Below, in pieces: positions 1 through 6,439 of a stretch of 21,184 nucleotides of DNA (position 1 is its first letter; each line of letters begins with the position of its first letter). A program made the translations under genes and the position numbers. The DNA comes from Syntrophaceae bacterium UBA2188 (GTDB taxonomy: Bacteria > Desulfobacterota > BSN033 > UBA1163). A model generated the notes under the pieces. It did not search any database and was not told the DNA's origin. It saw only the letters and a list, made by a program, of their open reading frames with translations. The stretch spans positions 24,064 through 45,247 of the forward strand of contig DCVM01000086.1 in NCBI GenBank assembly GCA_002327985.1, in the 5' to 3' direction.

Positions 1-115
1 TCAAGTTCAGCATGACGTTTTCCCTCTTTATGGACTTTTTACGAGATCATCTTTTATATCTTTTATTATAAATCCTTTTCTGAAACACTAAAGCGCTTAG
101 CGAACAATGCGTAAG
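1..115. other. Gene-free edge segment, possible end of a dispersed repeat
   Basis: No gene is visible. The first ~50 bases, read on the minus strand, would encode residues such as DDLVKS and RHAEL. From memory this resembles spurious translations of dispersed palindromic repeats common in environmental bacterial genomes. The element would be cut by the window edge. This is recollection and not a search result, so confidence is low. Confidence 0.25.
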
Positions 116-309
116 AGTGAACTACCCCGCAGCAAGCTGCGGGGCATCAAATTCTCTAAAAAACTTTCCTCCCCCTTGATGGGGGAGGATTAAGGTGGGG
201 GTGATGATAAGATCATTTCCCCCTCACCCTAACCCTCTCCCCCCAGGGGAGAGGGAGGCCATTCATCCCCCCAGCAGAGCTGAGGGGTATTCTGGCATAT
301 TTTTATAAA
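116..309. repeat. 194-bp composite hairpin repeat, copy 1
   Basis: Every base of 116-309 recurs at 5666-5859 in the same orientation. The unit contains three perfect hairpins in a row: CCCCGCAGC/GCTGCGGGG around AA (125-144), TCCTCCCCC/GGGGGAGGA around TTGAT (167-189), and CCCTCTCCCC/GGGGAGAGGG around CCA (233-255). A fourth, imperfect one lies at about 268-287. It has no coding capacity of its own. It behaves like a REP/MITE-type non-autonomous element. The CCCTCACCCTAACCCTCTCC segment is of a kind seen dispersed in many bacterial genomes (recollection). No target-site duplication is evident at either copy. Confidence 0.9.
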
Positions 310-462
310 ATTTAAAGCTTCTTCATTGTCAAAGCCATCCCTCAAAAGCAGTCTAAATAGATTATCAAATGAAAAAAGTTCATAGATTATATACATTCCC
401 TTTGCATCTTTTGGAAAAACTTTTAGGAAGGCTAAATCCTTTTGCATTTGATTCGTATTCAT
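229..462 (-). pseudogene. Small hypothetical ORF whose 3' end is made by the repeat
   Basis: This 77-codon frame uses ATG at 460-462; an in-frame TTG at 480 would add six residues. I do not recognise it. The first ~50 residues (MNTNQMQKDL..., then FLKVFPKDAKGMYIIYELF) look protein-like, with alternating hydrophobic and charged residues. The C-terminal ~26 residues, including the WGDEWPPSPLGGEG type of sequence, are translated from the hairpin repeat (116-309), so they are not native. The likely history is that a longer gene lost its 3' end when the repeat inserted, leaving a fragment. No Shine-Dalgarno motif precedes either start. It may not be expressed. Confidence 0.3.
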
Positions 463-522
463 ATATACAGTTTTTATCAAAAAAGAGGTCTTTTTACAAG
501 GATTCCTTTTTCATAGTTTTTG

Positions 523-1386
523 TCATAATCTGAGCGCTTCTTTCTTAAGGGCAATCAAAATTCCGGCGAAGATTGAAATGCCTCCAAGGACTTTCCAGAT
601 GGTCAGTCCTTCTCCCAAAATGAAATAGGCCAAAAGGGTAGACCCAATCGGTTCACCTAAGATGGTGATGGCCACCACCGTAGCCGGAAGGTATTTCAGG
701 GCCCAATTGAAAGTGGTATGGCCGATCAATTGAGGGACGAGGGCAAGGAGAAAAAGGTAGAAATAAGTGGATGATGAATATCCAAAAAATGATTTTTGAA
801 AAATAATAGACAGGAGGATCAAGATCAACCCAGACATTGAATAGACTGGGAAGATATAAGAGAATAGGTTCTGATCCTTTCTCATCTTTCTTCCTATGAG
901 CAGGTATCCCGATGCAGCCATGGCTCCCAGAAGGGCCAATCCATCTCCCATCAGAGCCTCCTTCGACAAAGTCATATCTCCATAACCGATCAATCCGCTC
1001 CCTAAAATAGAGAGGCCAATGCCAAAGACTAAATTCAGCCCTGGCCGCTCCTTTAAAAAGATCCACCCCCCTATTCCAACAAAAATGGGATGGGTCGTCA
1101 CAAGCACTACAGAGCTGGCCACAGAAGTGTATTGCAACGAGGCGATCCAGAAGGCAAAATGGAGGCTTAGAAAGAGACCGGAGAAAAGAAACCATCCTAT
1201 TTCGTTCCTCTCCCATCCTTTCCATTTTTTTTTATAACAAGCGAAGGGCATCAGCATGAGAGAGGCGAGCACCATCCTGTAGGTAGCGATGATCAATGCC
1301 GGTGCCTCACAGAACTTAATGAAAATGGATGCAGTGGAGATGGCAAAGATTCCAATAGGAAGAAGAATAAAAAGGCGAGTTTTCAT
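523..1386 (-). CDS. EamA/DMT-superfamily transporter
   Basis: This 287-aa inner-membrane protein has about ten hydrophobic segments arranged as two EamA repeats, residues ~1-140 and ~150-283. That is the usual size and architecture of drug/metabolite transporter superfamily permeases such as RhaT/YdcZ/RarD relatives. Family features include the GEP...LLAYFILGE segment near residues 245-260 and a short basic tail (ALKKEALRL). Substrates of this family range from amino acids to metabolites and cannot be read from the sequence. It is transcribed divergently from the substrate-binding protein gene at 1567, with a 180-bp shared control region. No convincing ribosome binding site precedes the ATG, but the N-terminus (short, then straight into helix 1) fits the family. 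The family assignment is secure; the function is open. Confidence 0.9.
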   Translation of the reverse strand: MKTRLFILLPIGIFAISTASIFIKFCEAPALIIATYRMVLASLMLMPFACYKKKWKGWERNEIGWFLFSGLFLSLHFAFWIASLQYTSVASSVVLVTTHPIFVGIGGWIFLKERPGLNLVFGIGLSILGSGLIGYGDMTLSKEALMGDGLALLGAMAASGYLLIGRKMRKDQNLFSYIFPVYSMSGLILILLSIIFQKSFFGYSSSTYFYLFLLALVPQLIGHTTFNWALKYLPATVVAITILGEPIGSTLLAYFILGEGLTIWKVLGGISIFAGILIALKKEALRL

Positions 1387-1442
1387 AGGATAAAGTTATC
1401 TCAAAAAGAACTCCCCTTCAAGCGTTTAAAGTTTCTGATAAA

Positions 1443-1471
1443 TTGACAGGGGTAAAAATTGATGTTATTTT
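1443..1471 (+). promoter_or_regulatory. Candidate sigma-70 promoter for the substrate-binding protein gene
   Basis: TTGACA at 1443-1448 is perfect. It is followed by a 17-bp spacer and TATTTT at 1466-1471 (4/6). Transcription would start near 1478, giving a ~90-nt leader before the ATG at 1567. The site lies in the intergenic region shared with the divergent EamA gene. Confidence 0.5.
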
Positions 1472-1566
1472 TTTTTATCTTCTTATTAAAGGCGAGCTGG
1501 GAAAGATCGGAAGAAAGAGGGGAAATAGAAAGGCATAAAAACTTATCCATAGAAAGGGGATGAAAG

Positions 1567-2559
1567 ATGTGGAAGAGACTATTCCCTCTCCTGATCCCGT
1601 GCCTCCTCCTCACTGTTGAACACGCCTCCGCTCAAGAGAGTAAAACCAAAAAAATCATTCGGATTGGTGTAACACAGACCATCTCCTATCCAGACTTCGA
1701 TACAGATGCCAATGGATTCGAAAAGGCGCTGGCCGAGGCTGGGTTAAAAGAGGGCATCCATGTGATGTATGACCGGCAAAATGCATGGGGAGATATGAAT
1801 CATGCCCACCGGATTTCCCAGAGGTTTCTGAATGCAAAGGTGGACTTGATCCATAGCATTGCGACGCCCTCTTCACAGGCGGCGGTGAGGACCATCCAAC
1901 ATATTCCTATTGTTTTCTCCTCTGTCACGGATCCCATCGGCTCTGAACTCATCCCTAAAACCAGCACCCTGGGAACCAAAACCGAAACGAATGTTACAGG
2001 CATCAGCGATCGCTGGCCTGTATTCCTGCAGTTTGAGATGTATACCAAATTTTTTTCCAAGGCAAAAAAGTGGGGAACCATTTATAACCCAGGAGATCCC
2101 AGGTCCACCCCATATATCAAAGAGATGCGGGAAGCCGCCAAGAAGTTGGGGGTGGAACTGATCGAAACAACCCTCTTCAGTCATGGAGAAACCTTACGAG
2201 CAACGCAATCTCTTGCAGGAAAAGTTCAGGCCATTCATATCACCTTTGACGCGATGGCCATCTCTTCTTTTGACACCATTGTGAAGGTCTGCAATGAAAA
2301 GAAAATCCCTCTGTTTGGGGGTGATCTCAGATGTGTTTCGAGGGGTGCCATGGCGGCATATGGATGGGATTATTTTCAAATCGGCCATGCTGCAGGGAGA
2401 AAAGCGGTCCAGATTTTGAGAGGGGAAAAACCAGGAGATCTCCCCTGGGAACAGGGAGAAAAATTGCTTCTCATGATCAACGAAAATGCCGCCAAAACCC
2501 AGGGAGCCATTATCTACCCAGAGTTATTAAAAAAAGCGGATAAGGTGATCACGGAATAA
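1567..2559 (+). CDS. ABC transporter substrate-binding protein (TrpX-like family)
   Basis: This 330-aa protein starts with a type I signal peptide: basic WKR, a hydrophobic core, then cleavage near ASA-Q at residues 20-23. It should therefore act in the periplasm. The rest matches the 'ABC_sub_bind' family (PF04392, relatives of streptococcal TrpX): IGVTQ at the start of the first lobe, SIATPSSQAA, FSSVTDPIGSELI, TGISDRW, and the second-lobe pattern GAMAAYGWDYFQIGHAAGRKA. The last corresponds to the family's usual GxxAxxxxDYxxxGxxxG region. Some members bind aromatic amino acids; the ligand here is unknown. It is an orphan: the usual permease and ATPase genes are absent, and the next gene, 37 bp downstream on the same strand, encodes a B3/B4-domain protein. 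AGAAAGGGGATGAAAG precedes the ATG and can serve as ribosome binding site. Confidence 0.87.
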   Translation: MWKRLFPLLIPCLLLTVEHASAQESKTKKIIRIGVTQTISYPDFDTDANGFEKALAEAGLKEGIHVMYDRQNAWGDMNHAHRISQRFLNAKVDLIHSIATPSSQAAVRTIQHIPIVFSSVTDPIGSELIPKTSTLGTKTETNVTGISDRWPVFLQFEMYTKFFSKAKKWGTIYNPGDPRSTPYIKEMREAAKKLGVELIETTLFSHGETLRATQSLAGKVQAIHITFDAMAISSFDTIVKVCNEKKIPLFGGDLRCVSRGAMAAYGWDYFQIGHAAGRKAVQILRGEKPGDLPWEQGEKLLLMINENAAKTQGAIIYPELLKKADKVITE

Positions 2560-2596
2560 GTTTGTATTTTGTGATTTGACCTTTTAAACAGGGCTC

Positions 2597-3262
2597 ATGC
2601 AAAAAGAAATTTCTCTCCACATCTCCGATGCTTATCGTCAAAGATTTCAAGATCTTGCTTTTGGAATCGGGACGATTCAATCTTGCACCTATTTTGAGAA
2701 GAGCGAATCATTCAAACTTTATAAAAGAGAGCTCCTCCGTAAGATGCGGAGAAGGGATAACCTGATTCAACTGGAAGCGCGGATCAATCTCTACGATCAA
2801 TTTTTCAAAGAATGGGGGTATCTCTGCCCTTTACCCAATCATTTTAAGCGAACGATTGAAATGGGATTCCCGATCGTGAACCTCTATATCGATACGCATA
2901 TCATTGCCGAGATGTGCCACGGAATTCTCATGGCCATCCAGGACCTGGACCGTTTCCAGGGTGAATGGAGACTCGACCTCGCGGCGGAGGGAGAGACCTT
3001 TCAAGGCGTTTCGGGAAAGATGATCCGCTGCAAAGAAGAGGAGATCGTTCTGCGTGATGGAGCAGGGATCGTCTGCTCTCTTTTTCAGGGTCCGGATTTT
3101 AAAACCAGAGTGGAATCAACAAGTAAAAATATTGTGGTTTATGTGTTCACCGCGCCAGGGATTCAAGAGGAACAGGTTTCCCATGGGTTACAATTAGCCC
3201 TTGAACTCCTGAAAAATTTCGGCCATGGAAAAGATTCATGGTTTAATATCGTTAAACCATAA
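2597..3262 (+). CDS. Stand-alone B3/B4 (Phe-tRNA-synthetase beta-like) domain protein
   Basis: This soluble 221-aa protein has no signal peptide or membrane segment. From about residue 75 it resembles the B3/B4 fold of bacterial phenylalanyl-tRNA synthetase beta chains, found alone in COG3382-type proteins. The pattern is IVNLYIDTHIIAEM, then the hallmark 'D.D...G...L.LA.EGE.F' (DLDRFQGEWRLDLAAEGETF), then EEEIVLRDGAGIVCS and a closing beta strand/helix with VESTSKNIVVYVFTAPG. In PheRS this domain hydrolyses mischarged Tyr-tRNA; the role of free-standing copies is poorly defined. The weak site AGGG sits 3 nt before the ATG. The gene follows the substrate-binding protein by 37 bp with no terminator between, so co-transcription is likely. 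Recognition is by pattern, with moderate certainty. Confidence 0.72.
   Translation: MQKEISLHISDAYRQRFQDLAFGIGTIQSCTYFEKSESFKLYKRELLRKMRRRDNLIQLEARINLYDQFFKEWGYLCPLPNHFKRTIEMGFPIVNLYIDTHIIAEMCHGILMAIQDLDRFQGEWRLDLAAEGETFQGVSGKMIRCKEEEIVLRDGAGIVCSLFQGPDFKTRVESTSKNIVVYVFTAPGIQEEQVSHGLQLALELLKNFGHGKDSWFNIVKP
3238..3260 (+). terminator. Hairpin across the stop codon of the B3/B4 gene
   Basis: A perfect 9-bp stem (ATGGTTTAA / TTAAACCAT, loop TATCG) ends on the first base of the stop codon. It is AT-rich and is followed by AAATTTATCA, not a T-run, so it is at best a weak terminator or mRNA-end-stabilising hairpin. It lies between two convergent genes. Confidence 0.35.
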
Positions 3263-3288
3263 ATTTATCATACCAGAGCGATTCTAAA

Positions 3289-3477
3289 TCATTTTTGTTT
3301 GCTTAAGGGGATACCTCCATGACCGATATTTTCTTTAGGAACATCGTGGAGGACAATGTGCACTTTATCTTTTGAAATCTGAAGGGCATCGGTAATGGCA
3401 TCGGTTACCTTCTCAATCAATTTTTCCTTCATTTCAGGTGTCCTTCCTGAAATCATGTCAATATGGACCACCGGCAT
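3289..3477 (-). CDS. 4-oxalocrotonate tautomerase family protein
   Basis: At 62 codons this has exactly the length of the 4-OT/YwhB family, small enzymes that use an N-terminal proline as general base in keto-enol tautomerisation and work as hexamers. After removal of Met the protein begins PVVHIDMISGR. Pro1 and Arg11 are therefore present, followed by the amphipathic helix (KEKLIEKVTDAITDAL) and the C-terminal GHGG. Two positions important in classical 4-OT differ: Arg39 is His (DKVHIV) and Phe50 is Ile (KENIGHGG). The substrate may thus not be an oxalocrotonate. The gene converges with the B3/B4 gene. An AAGGAG-like ribosome site (GAAAGGAGAAAAAG) precedes the ATG, so expression is plausible. 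No neighbouring aromatic-degradation genes are present. Confidence 0.88.
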   Translation of the reverse strand: MPVVHIDMISGRTPEMKEKLIEKVTDAITDALQISKDKVHIVLHDVPKENIGHGGIPLSKQK

Positions 3478-3576
3478 CTTTTTCTCCTTTCAACATGAAT
3501 TTATCCTAAAAGTCAAATTTGAAATTTCATAAGAGGTTTTTCTTAAAAAATCAAGGAGATTCCCTGTATCTCTGCC

Positions 3577-3605
3577 TTGACAACTCAAAGTTCAATGATT
3601 ATTTA
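3577..3605 (+). promoter_or_regulatory. Candidate promoter upstream of groES-groEL
   Basis: TTGACA at 3577-3582 (6/6), a 17-bp spacer, then a poor TATTTA at 3600-3605 (3/6). It would give a leader of ~125 nt that includes the dyad at 3644-3674. No clear sigma-32-type (CTTGAA...CCCCATNT) sequence was found upstream of groES. Confidence 0.35.
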
Positions 3606-3643
3606 TTTGCTGATTTCCTTATGTATTTTTAATTCTATTTTCC

Positions 3644-3674
3644 TATTTGTAATAACCCATTGAAATTACAAATA
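3644..3674 (+). promoter_or_regulatory. Perfect 10-bp inverted repeat upstream of groES (candidate operator)
   Basis: TATTTGTAAT (3644-3653) and ATTACAAATA (3665-3674) are exact inverted copies separated by 11 bp. The geometry (9-10 bp arms, ~10-bp gap) is like the CIRCE element bound by HrcA, but the sequence is not CIRCE (TTAGCACTC...GAGTGCTAA). It could be an operator for another regulator or a leader hairpin. It lies 64 bp before the groES start. Confidence 0.4.
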
Positions 3675-3738
3675 ATTACCGCGCCCGAATGGTGGATGTT
3701 TCATAAATGGGATTCTATATTAAGGGAGGTTCATTGTT

Positions 3739-4026
3739 ATGAAGGTAAAACCACTTCATGATCGACTTATTGTACAAAGGTTGGAGGAAGAGGAAAAGAC
3801 AAAAGGGGGAATCATCATCCCGGATACGGCAAAGGAAAAACCCATTGAGGGAAAGGTAATCGCTGTGGGGACTAGAAGAATTAAGAAGGATGGGGCGAAG
3901 ATTCCTCTTGAGGTCAAAAAAGGTGATCGGGTCCTTTATGCAAAATATGCAGGAACAGAAGTGAAGATCGATGGGGAAGAATATCTCATTATGAAAGCGG
4001 ATGATATTCTCGCTATTATTGAATGA
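3739..4026 (+). CDS. groES: Co-chaperonin GroES (Cpn10)
   Basis: This 95-aa protein is full length for Cpn10. It opens with VKPLHDRLIVQRLEEEEKT; the mobile loop follows at ~17-35 with GGIIIP, the hydrophobic tripeptide that docks onto GroEL. Next come EGKVIAVG, the GDRVLYAKYAGTEVKIDGEEYLI core and a final DDILAII. Seven GroES subunits cap the GroEL cylinder to enclose folding substrates in the cytosol. The strong ribosome site AAGGGAGG lies 9 nt before the ATG. groEL follows after 27 bp, making the standard bicistronic groESL operon. The upstream region carries a TTGACA promoter and an unusual perfect dyad but no CIRCE box. Confidence 0.98.
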   Translation: MKVKPLHDRLIVQRLEEEEKTKGGIIIPDTAKEKPIEGKVIAVGTRRIKKDGAKIPLEVKKGDRVLYAKYAGTEVKIDGEEYLIMKADDILAIIE

Positions 4027-4053
4027 TGGAAGATTAGAAAGGAGGAGGTATTC

Positions 4054-5667
4054 ATGGCAAAAGAATTGAAGTTTGATCAGGAAGCAAGAAATGCAATTTT
4101 AGAAGGGGTGAATATTTTAGCCGATGCCGTCAAAGTGACGTTGGGACCCAAAGGGAGAAATGTGGTTCTGGAGAAGTCGTTTGGCTCTCCAGTGATCACC
4201 AAGGACGGTGTGACAGTGGCCAAGGAAATTGAACTTGAAGATCACTTTCAGAATATGGGCGCCAAGATGGTGAAAGAGGTAGCCAGCAAAACTTCGGATA
4301 CAGCTGGAGATGGGACGACCACCGCTACCCTTTTAGCACAGGCCATCTACCGTGAGGGATACAAGGTGGTGGCGGCTGGGATCAACCCCATGGATGTGAA
4401 ACGGGGAATTGACACGGCGGTCGAAGAGGTTGTCAAAGAGTTAAAGAAACTCTCCAAACCGGTCAAGGAACAGAAAGAGATTGCGCAGGTGGGGACGATC
4501 TCGGCGAATAACGATCGGACCATTGGCGATATCATTGCCGAGTCGATGAATAAGGTTGGCAAGGAAGGGGTGATCACGGTCGAGGAGGCCAAGGCGATCG
4601 AGACGACCCTCGAGGTGGTTGAGGGAATGCAATTCGATCGAGGTTATATTTCTCCTTATTTTGTAACGGATCCAGAAAAGATGGAGGCGGTGCTCGATGA
4701 CCCCTTTATTCTCCTTTATGAAAAAAAGCTTTCCAACATGAAAGAGCTGCTTCCCATCCTGGAACAGATTGCCAAGACAGGAAGTCCATTGCTGATCATC
4801 TCCGAAGAAGTGGAGGGAGAGGCGTTAGCCACCCTTGTCGTCAATAAACTTCGGGGGACATTAAAATGTGCAGCCGTTAAGGCCCCTGGTTTTGGAGACC
4901 GAAGAAAGGCCATGCTCGAAGATATTGCTGTCCTCACCGGTGGCAGGGCCATTATGGAAGATGTCGGGATTAAACTTGAAAAGATGAAGCTGGATGACCT
5001 GGGCAGAGCGAAGAAGGTTGTTATAGACAAAGACAACACCACGATTGTTGAAGGAGCGGGTGAGACTTCTGGCATTGAAGGTCGGATCAAACAGATTCGT
5101 GTTCAGATTGAAGAGACCACTTCGGATTATGATAAAGAGAAACTTCAAGAGCGCTTGGCGAAACTCGCTGGAGGGGTTGCGGTGATTAAAGTAGGAGCAG
5201 CCACTGAGACGGAGATGAAAGAGAAAAAGGCGCGGGTAGAAGATGCGCTCAATGCCACGCGAGCTGCTGTAGAGGAAGGGATTGTTCCCGGCGGTGGAGT
5301 CGCTTACCTCAGATGCCTGCCCGCCTTGAAGAAGATTAAACTGGAGGGCGATCGGCAGACCGGCGTTGATATTATCATAAAGGCGCTTGAAGAACCCATC
5401 CGTCAGATTGTTCAAAATGCTGGTCAGGAGGGATCTGTGGTCGCAGAGAGGGTTAAGCAAGAAAAAGGCGCCTTTGGTTTCGATGCAGACAAGGAAGAGT
5501 ATACGGACATGATCCAAGCCGGGATCATCGATCCTACAAAGGTCGTGAGGTTTGCCTTGCAGAATGCAGCCAGTGTCGCTTCTCTGTTAATTACCACAGA
5601 GGCCGTCGTGGCTGAGAAACCAAAGAAGGAACCGGCTGGCGGCCCCCCCATGCCGCCGGCTTATTAG
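4054..5667 (+). CDS. groEL: Chaperonin GroEL (Cpn60)
   Basis: This 537-aa chaperonin subunit is complete from the equatorial ATP-binding segment (VTLGPKGRNVVLEKSFG at ~28-44, DGTTTAT at 86-92) through the apical domain (LLIISEEVEGEALATLVVNKLRG) to the hallmark AAVEEGIVPGGG and the second equatorial half. It assembles as a double heptamer with GroES and refolds proteins using ATP. The C-terminus is atypical: it ends GGPPMPPAY, not in the common Gly-Gly-Met repeats. Copy 2 of the 194-bp repeat starts inside the stop codon, so the last two bases of TAG belong to the repeat and the native tail may have been altered. The start is supported by AAAGGAGG 7 nt upstream of the ATG. Confidence 0.98.
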   Translation: MAKELKFDQEARNAILEGVNILADAVKVTLGPKGRNVVLEKSFGSPVITKDGVTVAKEIELEDHFQNMGAKMVKEVASKTSDTAGDGTTTATLLAQAIYREGYKVVAAGINPMDVKRGIDTAVEEVVKELKKLSKPVKEQKEIAQVGTISANNDRTIGDIIAESMNKVGKEGVITVEEAKAIETTLEVVEGMQFDRGYISPYFVTDPEKMEAVLDDPFILLYEKKLSNMKELLPILEQIAKTGSPLLIISEEVEGEALATLVVNKLRGTLKCAAVKAPGFGDRRKAMLEDIAVLTGGRAIMEDVGIKLEKMKLDDLGRAKKVVIDKDNTTIVEGAGETSGIEGRIKQIRVQIEETTSDYDKEKLQERLAKLAGGVAVIKVGAATETEMKEKKARVEDALNATRAAVEEGIVPGGGVAYLRCLPALKKIKLEGDRQTGVDIIIKALEEPIRQIVQNAGQEGSVVAERVKQEKGAFGFDADKEEYTDMIQAGIIDPTKVVRFALQNAASVASLLITTEAVVAEKPKKEPAGGPPMPPAY

Positions 5668-5859
5668 TGAACTACCCCGCAGCAAGCTGCGGGGCATCAA
5701 ATTCTCTAAAAAACTTTCCTCCCCCTTGATGGGGGAGGATTAAGGTGGGGGTGATGATAAGATCATTTCCCCCTCACCCTAACCCTCTCCCCCCAGGGGA
5801 GAGGGAGGCCATTCATCCCCCCAGCAGAGCTGAGGGGTATTCTGGCATATTTTTATAAA
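5666..5859. repeat. 194-bp composite hairpin repeat, copy 2
   Basis: An identical second copy of the element at 116-309, in the same orientation and 5,550 bp away. The hairpins fall at 5675-5694, 5717-5739 and 5783-5805. It begins within the groEL stop codon, so it sits immediately behind the groESL operon and could act as an mRNA-stabilising or terminating structure there. The zero divergence between copies implies recent duplication or gene conversion. Confidence 0.9.
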
Positions 5860-5863
5860 TATC

Positions 5864-5896
5864 CCTCGCCCCTGCTTAGAATAGGCAGGGGCGAGG
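5864..5896 (+). terminator. Strong GC-rich hairpin after groEL and the repeat
   Basis: A perfect 12-bp stem, CCTCGCCCCTGC (5864-5875) with GCAGGGGCGAGG (5885-5896), has a 9-nt loop. On the plus strand it is followed by AAATTAAAAA and not by a T-tract, so it is not a textbook intrinsic terminator. On the minus strand the trailing sequence is likewise not a clean T-run. It probably ends or protects the groESL transcript, or is a further palindromic repeat unit. Confidence 0.45.
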
Positions 5897-5936
5897 AAAT
5901 TAAAAATAATCTTCTTTCGTTCCCTCGAGGTCTAAC

Positions 5937-6143
5937 ATGGTTGATTCCTCATCGTTGACCTTACCCGGAGATCCCAAAGAGGCCCGGAGGGCCTTTAACC
6001 CTCTCGAGCGTGAGGGACTAAAACCACAACACCTTCTTGCTTTTCAGGATTTTTGTTTAGACTTCTTTGAGGAAAAATATGGGAAAGTATCTCCAGAAAA
6101 AATGGATCCCCGGTTTTTCAAGGAACTTCTAATTCGAAAATAA
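5937..6143 (+). CDS. Hypothetical 68-aa protein
   Basis: I do not recognise this protein. It is short and charged: an N-terminal stretch rich in Ser/Leu/Pro, then GLKPQHLLAFQDFCLDFFEEKYG, then DPRFFKELLIRK. It looks like two or three amphipathic helices with no signal peptide, membrane segment or metal motif. A weak AGG lies 8 nt before the ATG. The only cysteine is in DFCLDFF. The gene converges with the zinc-ribbon gene at 6196. The residue pattern, with no stops and few unlikely residues, favours a real small protein over chance, but only modestly. Confidence 0.45.
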   Translation: MVDSSSLTLPGDPKEARRAFNPLEREGLKPQHLLAFQDFCLDFFEEKYGKVSPEKMDPRFFKELLIRK

Positions 6144-6195
6144 TATTAAACTACGTAACACTTAGTACCTCTGTCTTGAAACAATACATTCCGTC

Positions 6196-6375
6196 CTAAT
6201 CAAACTTCGTTTCTTCTGTGGTTTCGGTCCACTTTTCTCCACAATCTTTGCATTCATAATGGATTTCATATGTTGTGGTCGTTACGGTTGCCGCATAAGC
6301 ACAGGGCAGTTGTTCTTCAGAAATCTTTTTCTTTTCCAGAGCCTTTTCTGATTTGTGTTCACACTTCTCTGACAT
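6196..6375 (-). CDS. Small zinc-ribbon-like protein (59 aa)
   Basis: This short ORF reads MSEKCEHKSEKAL..., then EEQLPCAYAATV, then a beta-rich stretch YEIHYECKDCGEKWTETT, ending KFD. The knuckle C42-K-D-C45 with a following G and W is typical of zinc ribbons and rubredoxin-like folds. C5 and H7 near the N-terminus could complete a four-ligand site, and C25 is spare. Support for translation is strong: GGAGG lies 6 nt upstream of the ATG, and a good promoter (TTGACA, 17 bp, TATGCT) lies 36 to 64 nt upstream of the start. The function is unknown; similar small ribbons occur as uncharacterised proteins in anaerobes. It is a monocistronic minus-strand gene convergent with the 68-aa ORF. Confidence 0.7.
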   Translation of the reverse strand: MSEKCEHKSEKALEKKKISEEQLPCAYAATVTTTTYEIHYECKDCGEKWTETTEETKFD

Positions 6376-6410
6376 AAAGAACCTCCAGGCCGTTCAGAAA
6401 ATATAAATTA

Positions 6411-6439
6411 AGCATAGGATATGTGTGTGGGTGTGTCAA
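6411..6439 (-). promoter_or_regulatory. Sigma-70 promoter of the zinc-ribbon gene
   Basis: Read on the minus strand: TTGACA (plus 6434-6439), exactly 17 bp, then TATGCT (plus 6411-6416, 4/6). Transcription would start near 6404, giving a ~29-nt leader containing the GGAGG site. It is among the best promoter matches in the window. Confidence 0.65.

Noticed and set aside
116..309. CRISPR or tandem repeat array
   Set aside because: Only hairpin units inside one dispersed element are seen; there is no regular repeat-spacer periodicity here or elsewhere.
653..1225. 190-codon minus-strand frame inside the EamA gene
   Set aside because: It is a shifted frame of the transporter on the same strand, with Trp/Cys/His-rich random-looking sequence.
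3478..3738. CIRCE element or sigma-32 promoter before groES
   Set aside because: Neither TTAGCACTC/GAGTGCTAA nor a CTTGAA...CCCCAT pair is present; only the unrelated dyad and a TTGACA box were found.
4861..5517. 218-codon open frame antisense to groEL
   Set aside because: It mirrors the codon bias of groEL, has no recognisable domain and lies wholly inside an unambiguous gene.
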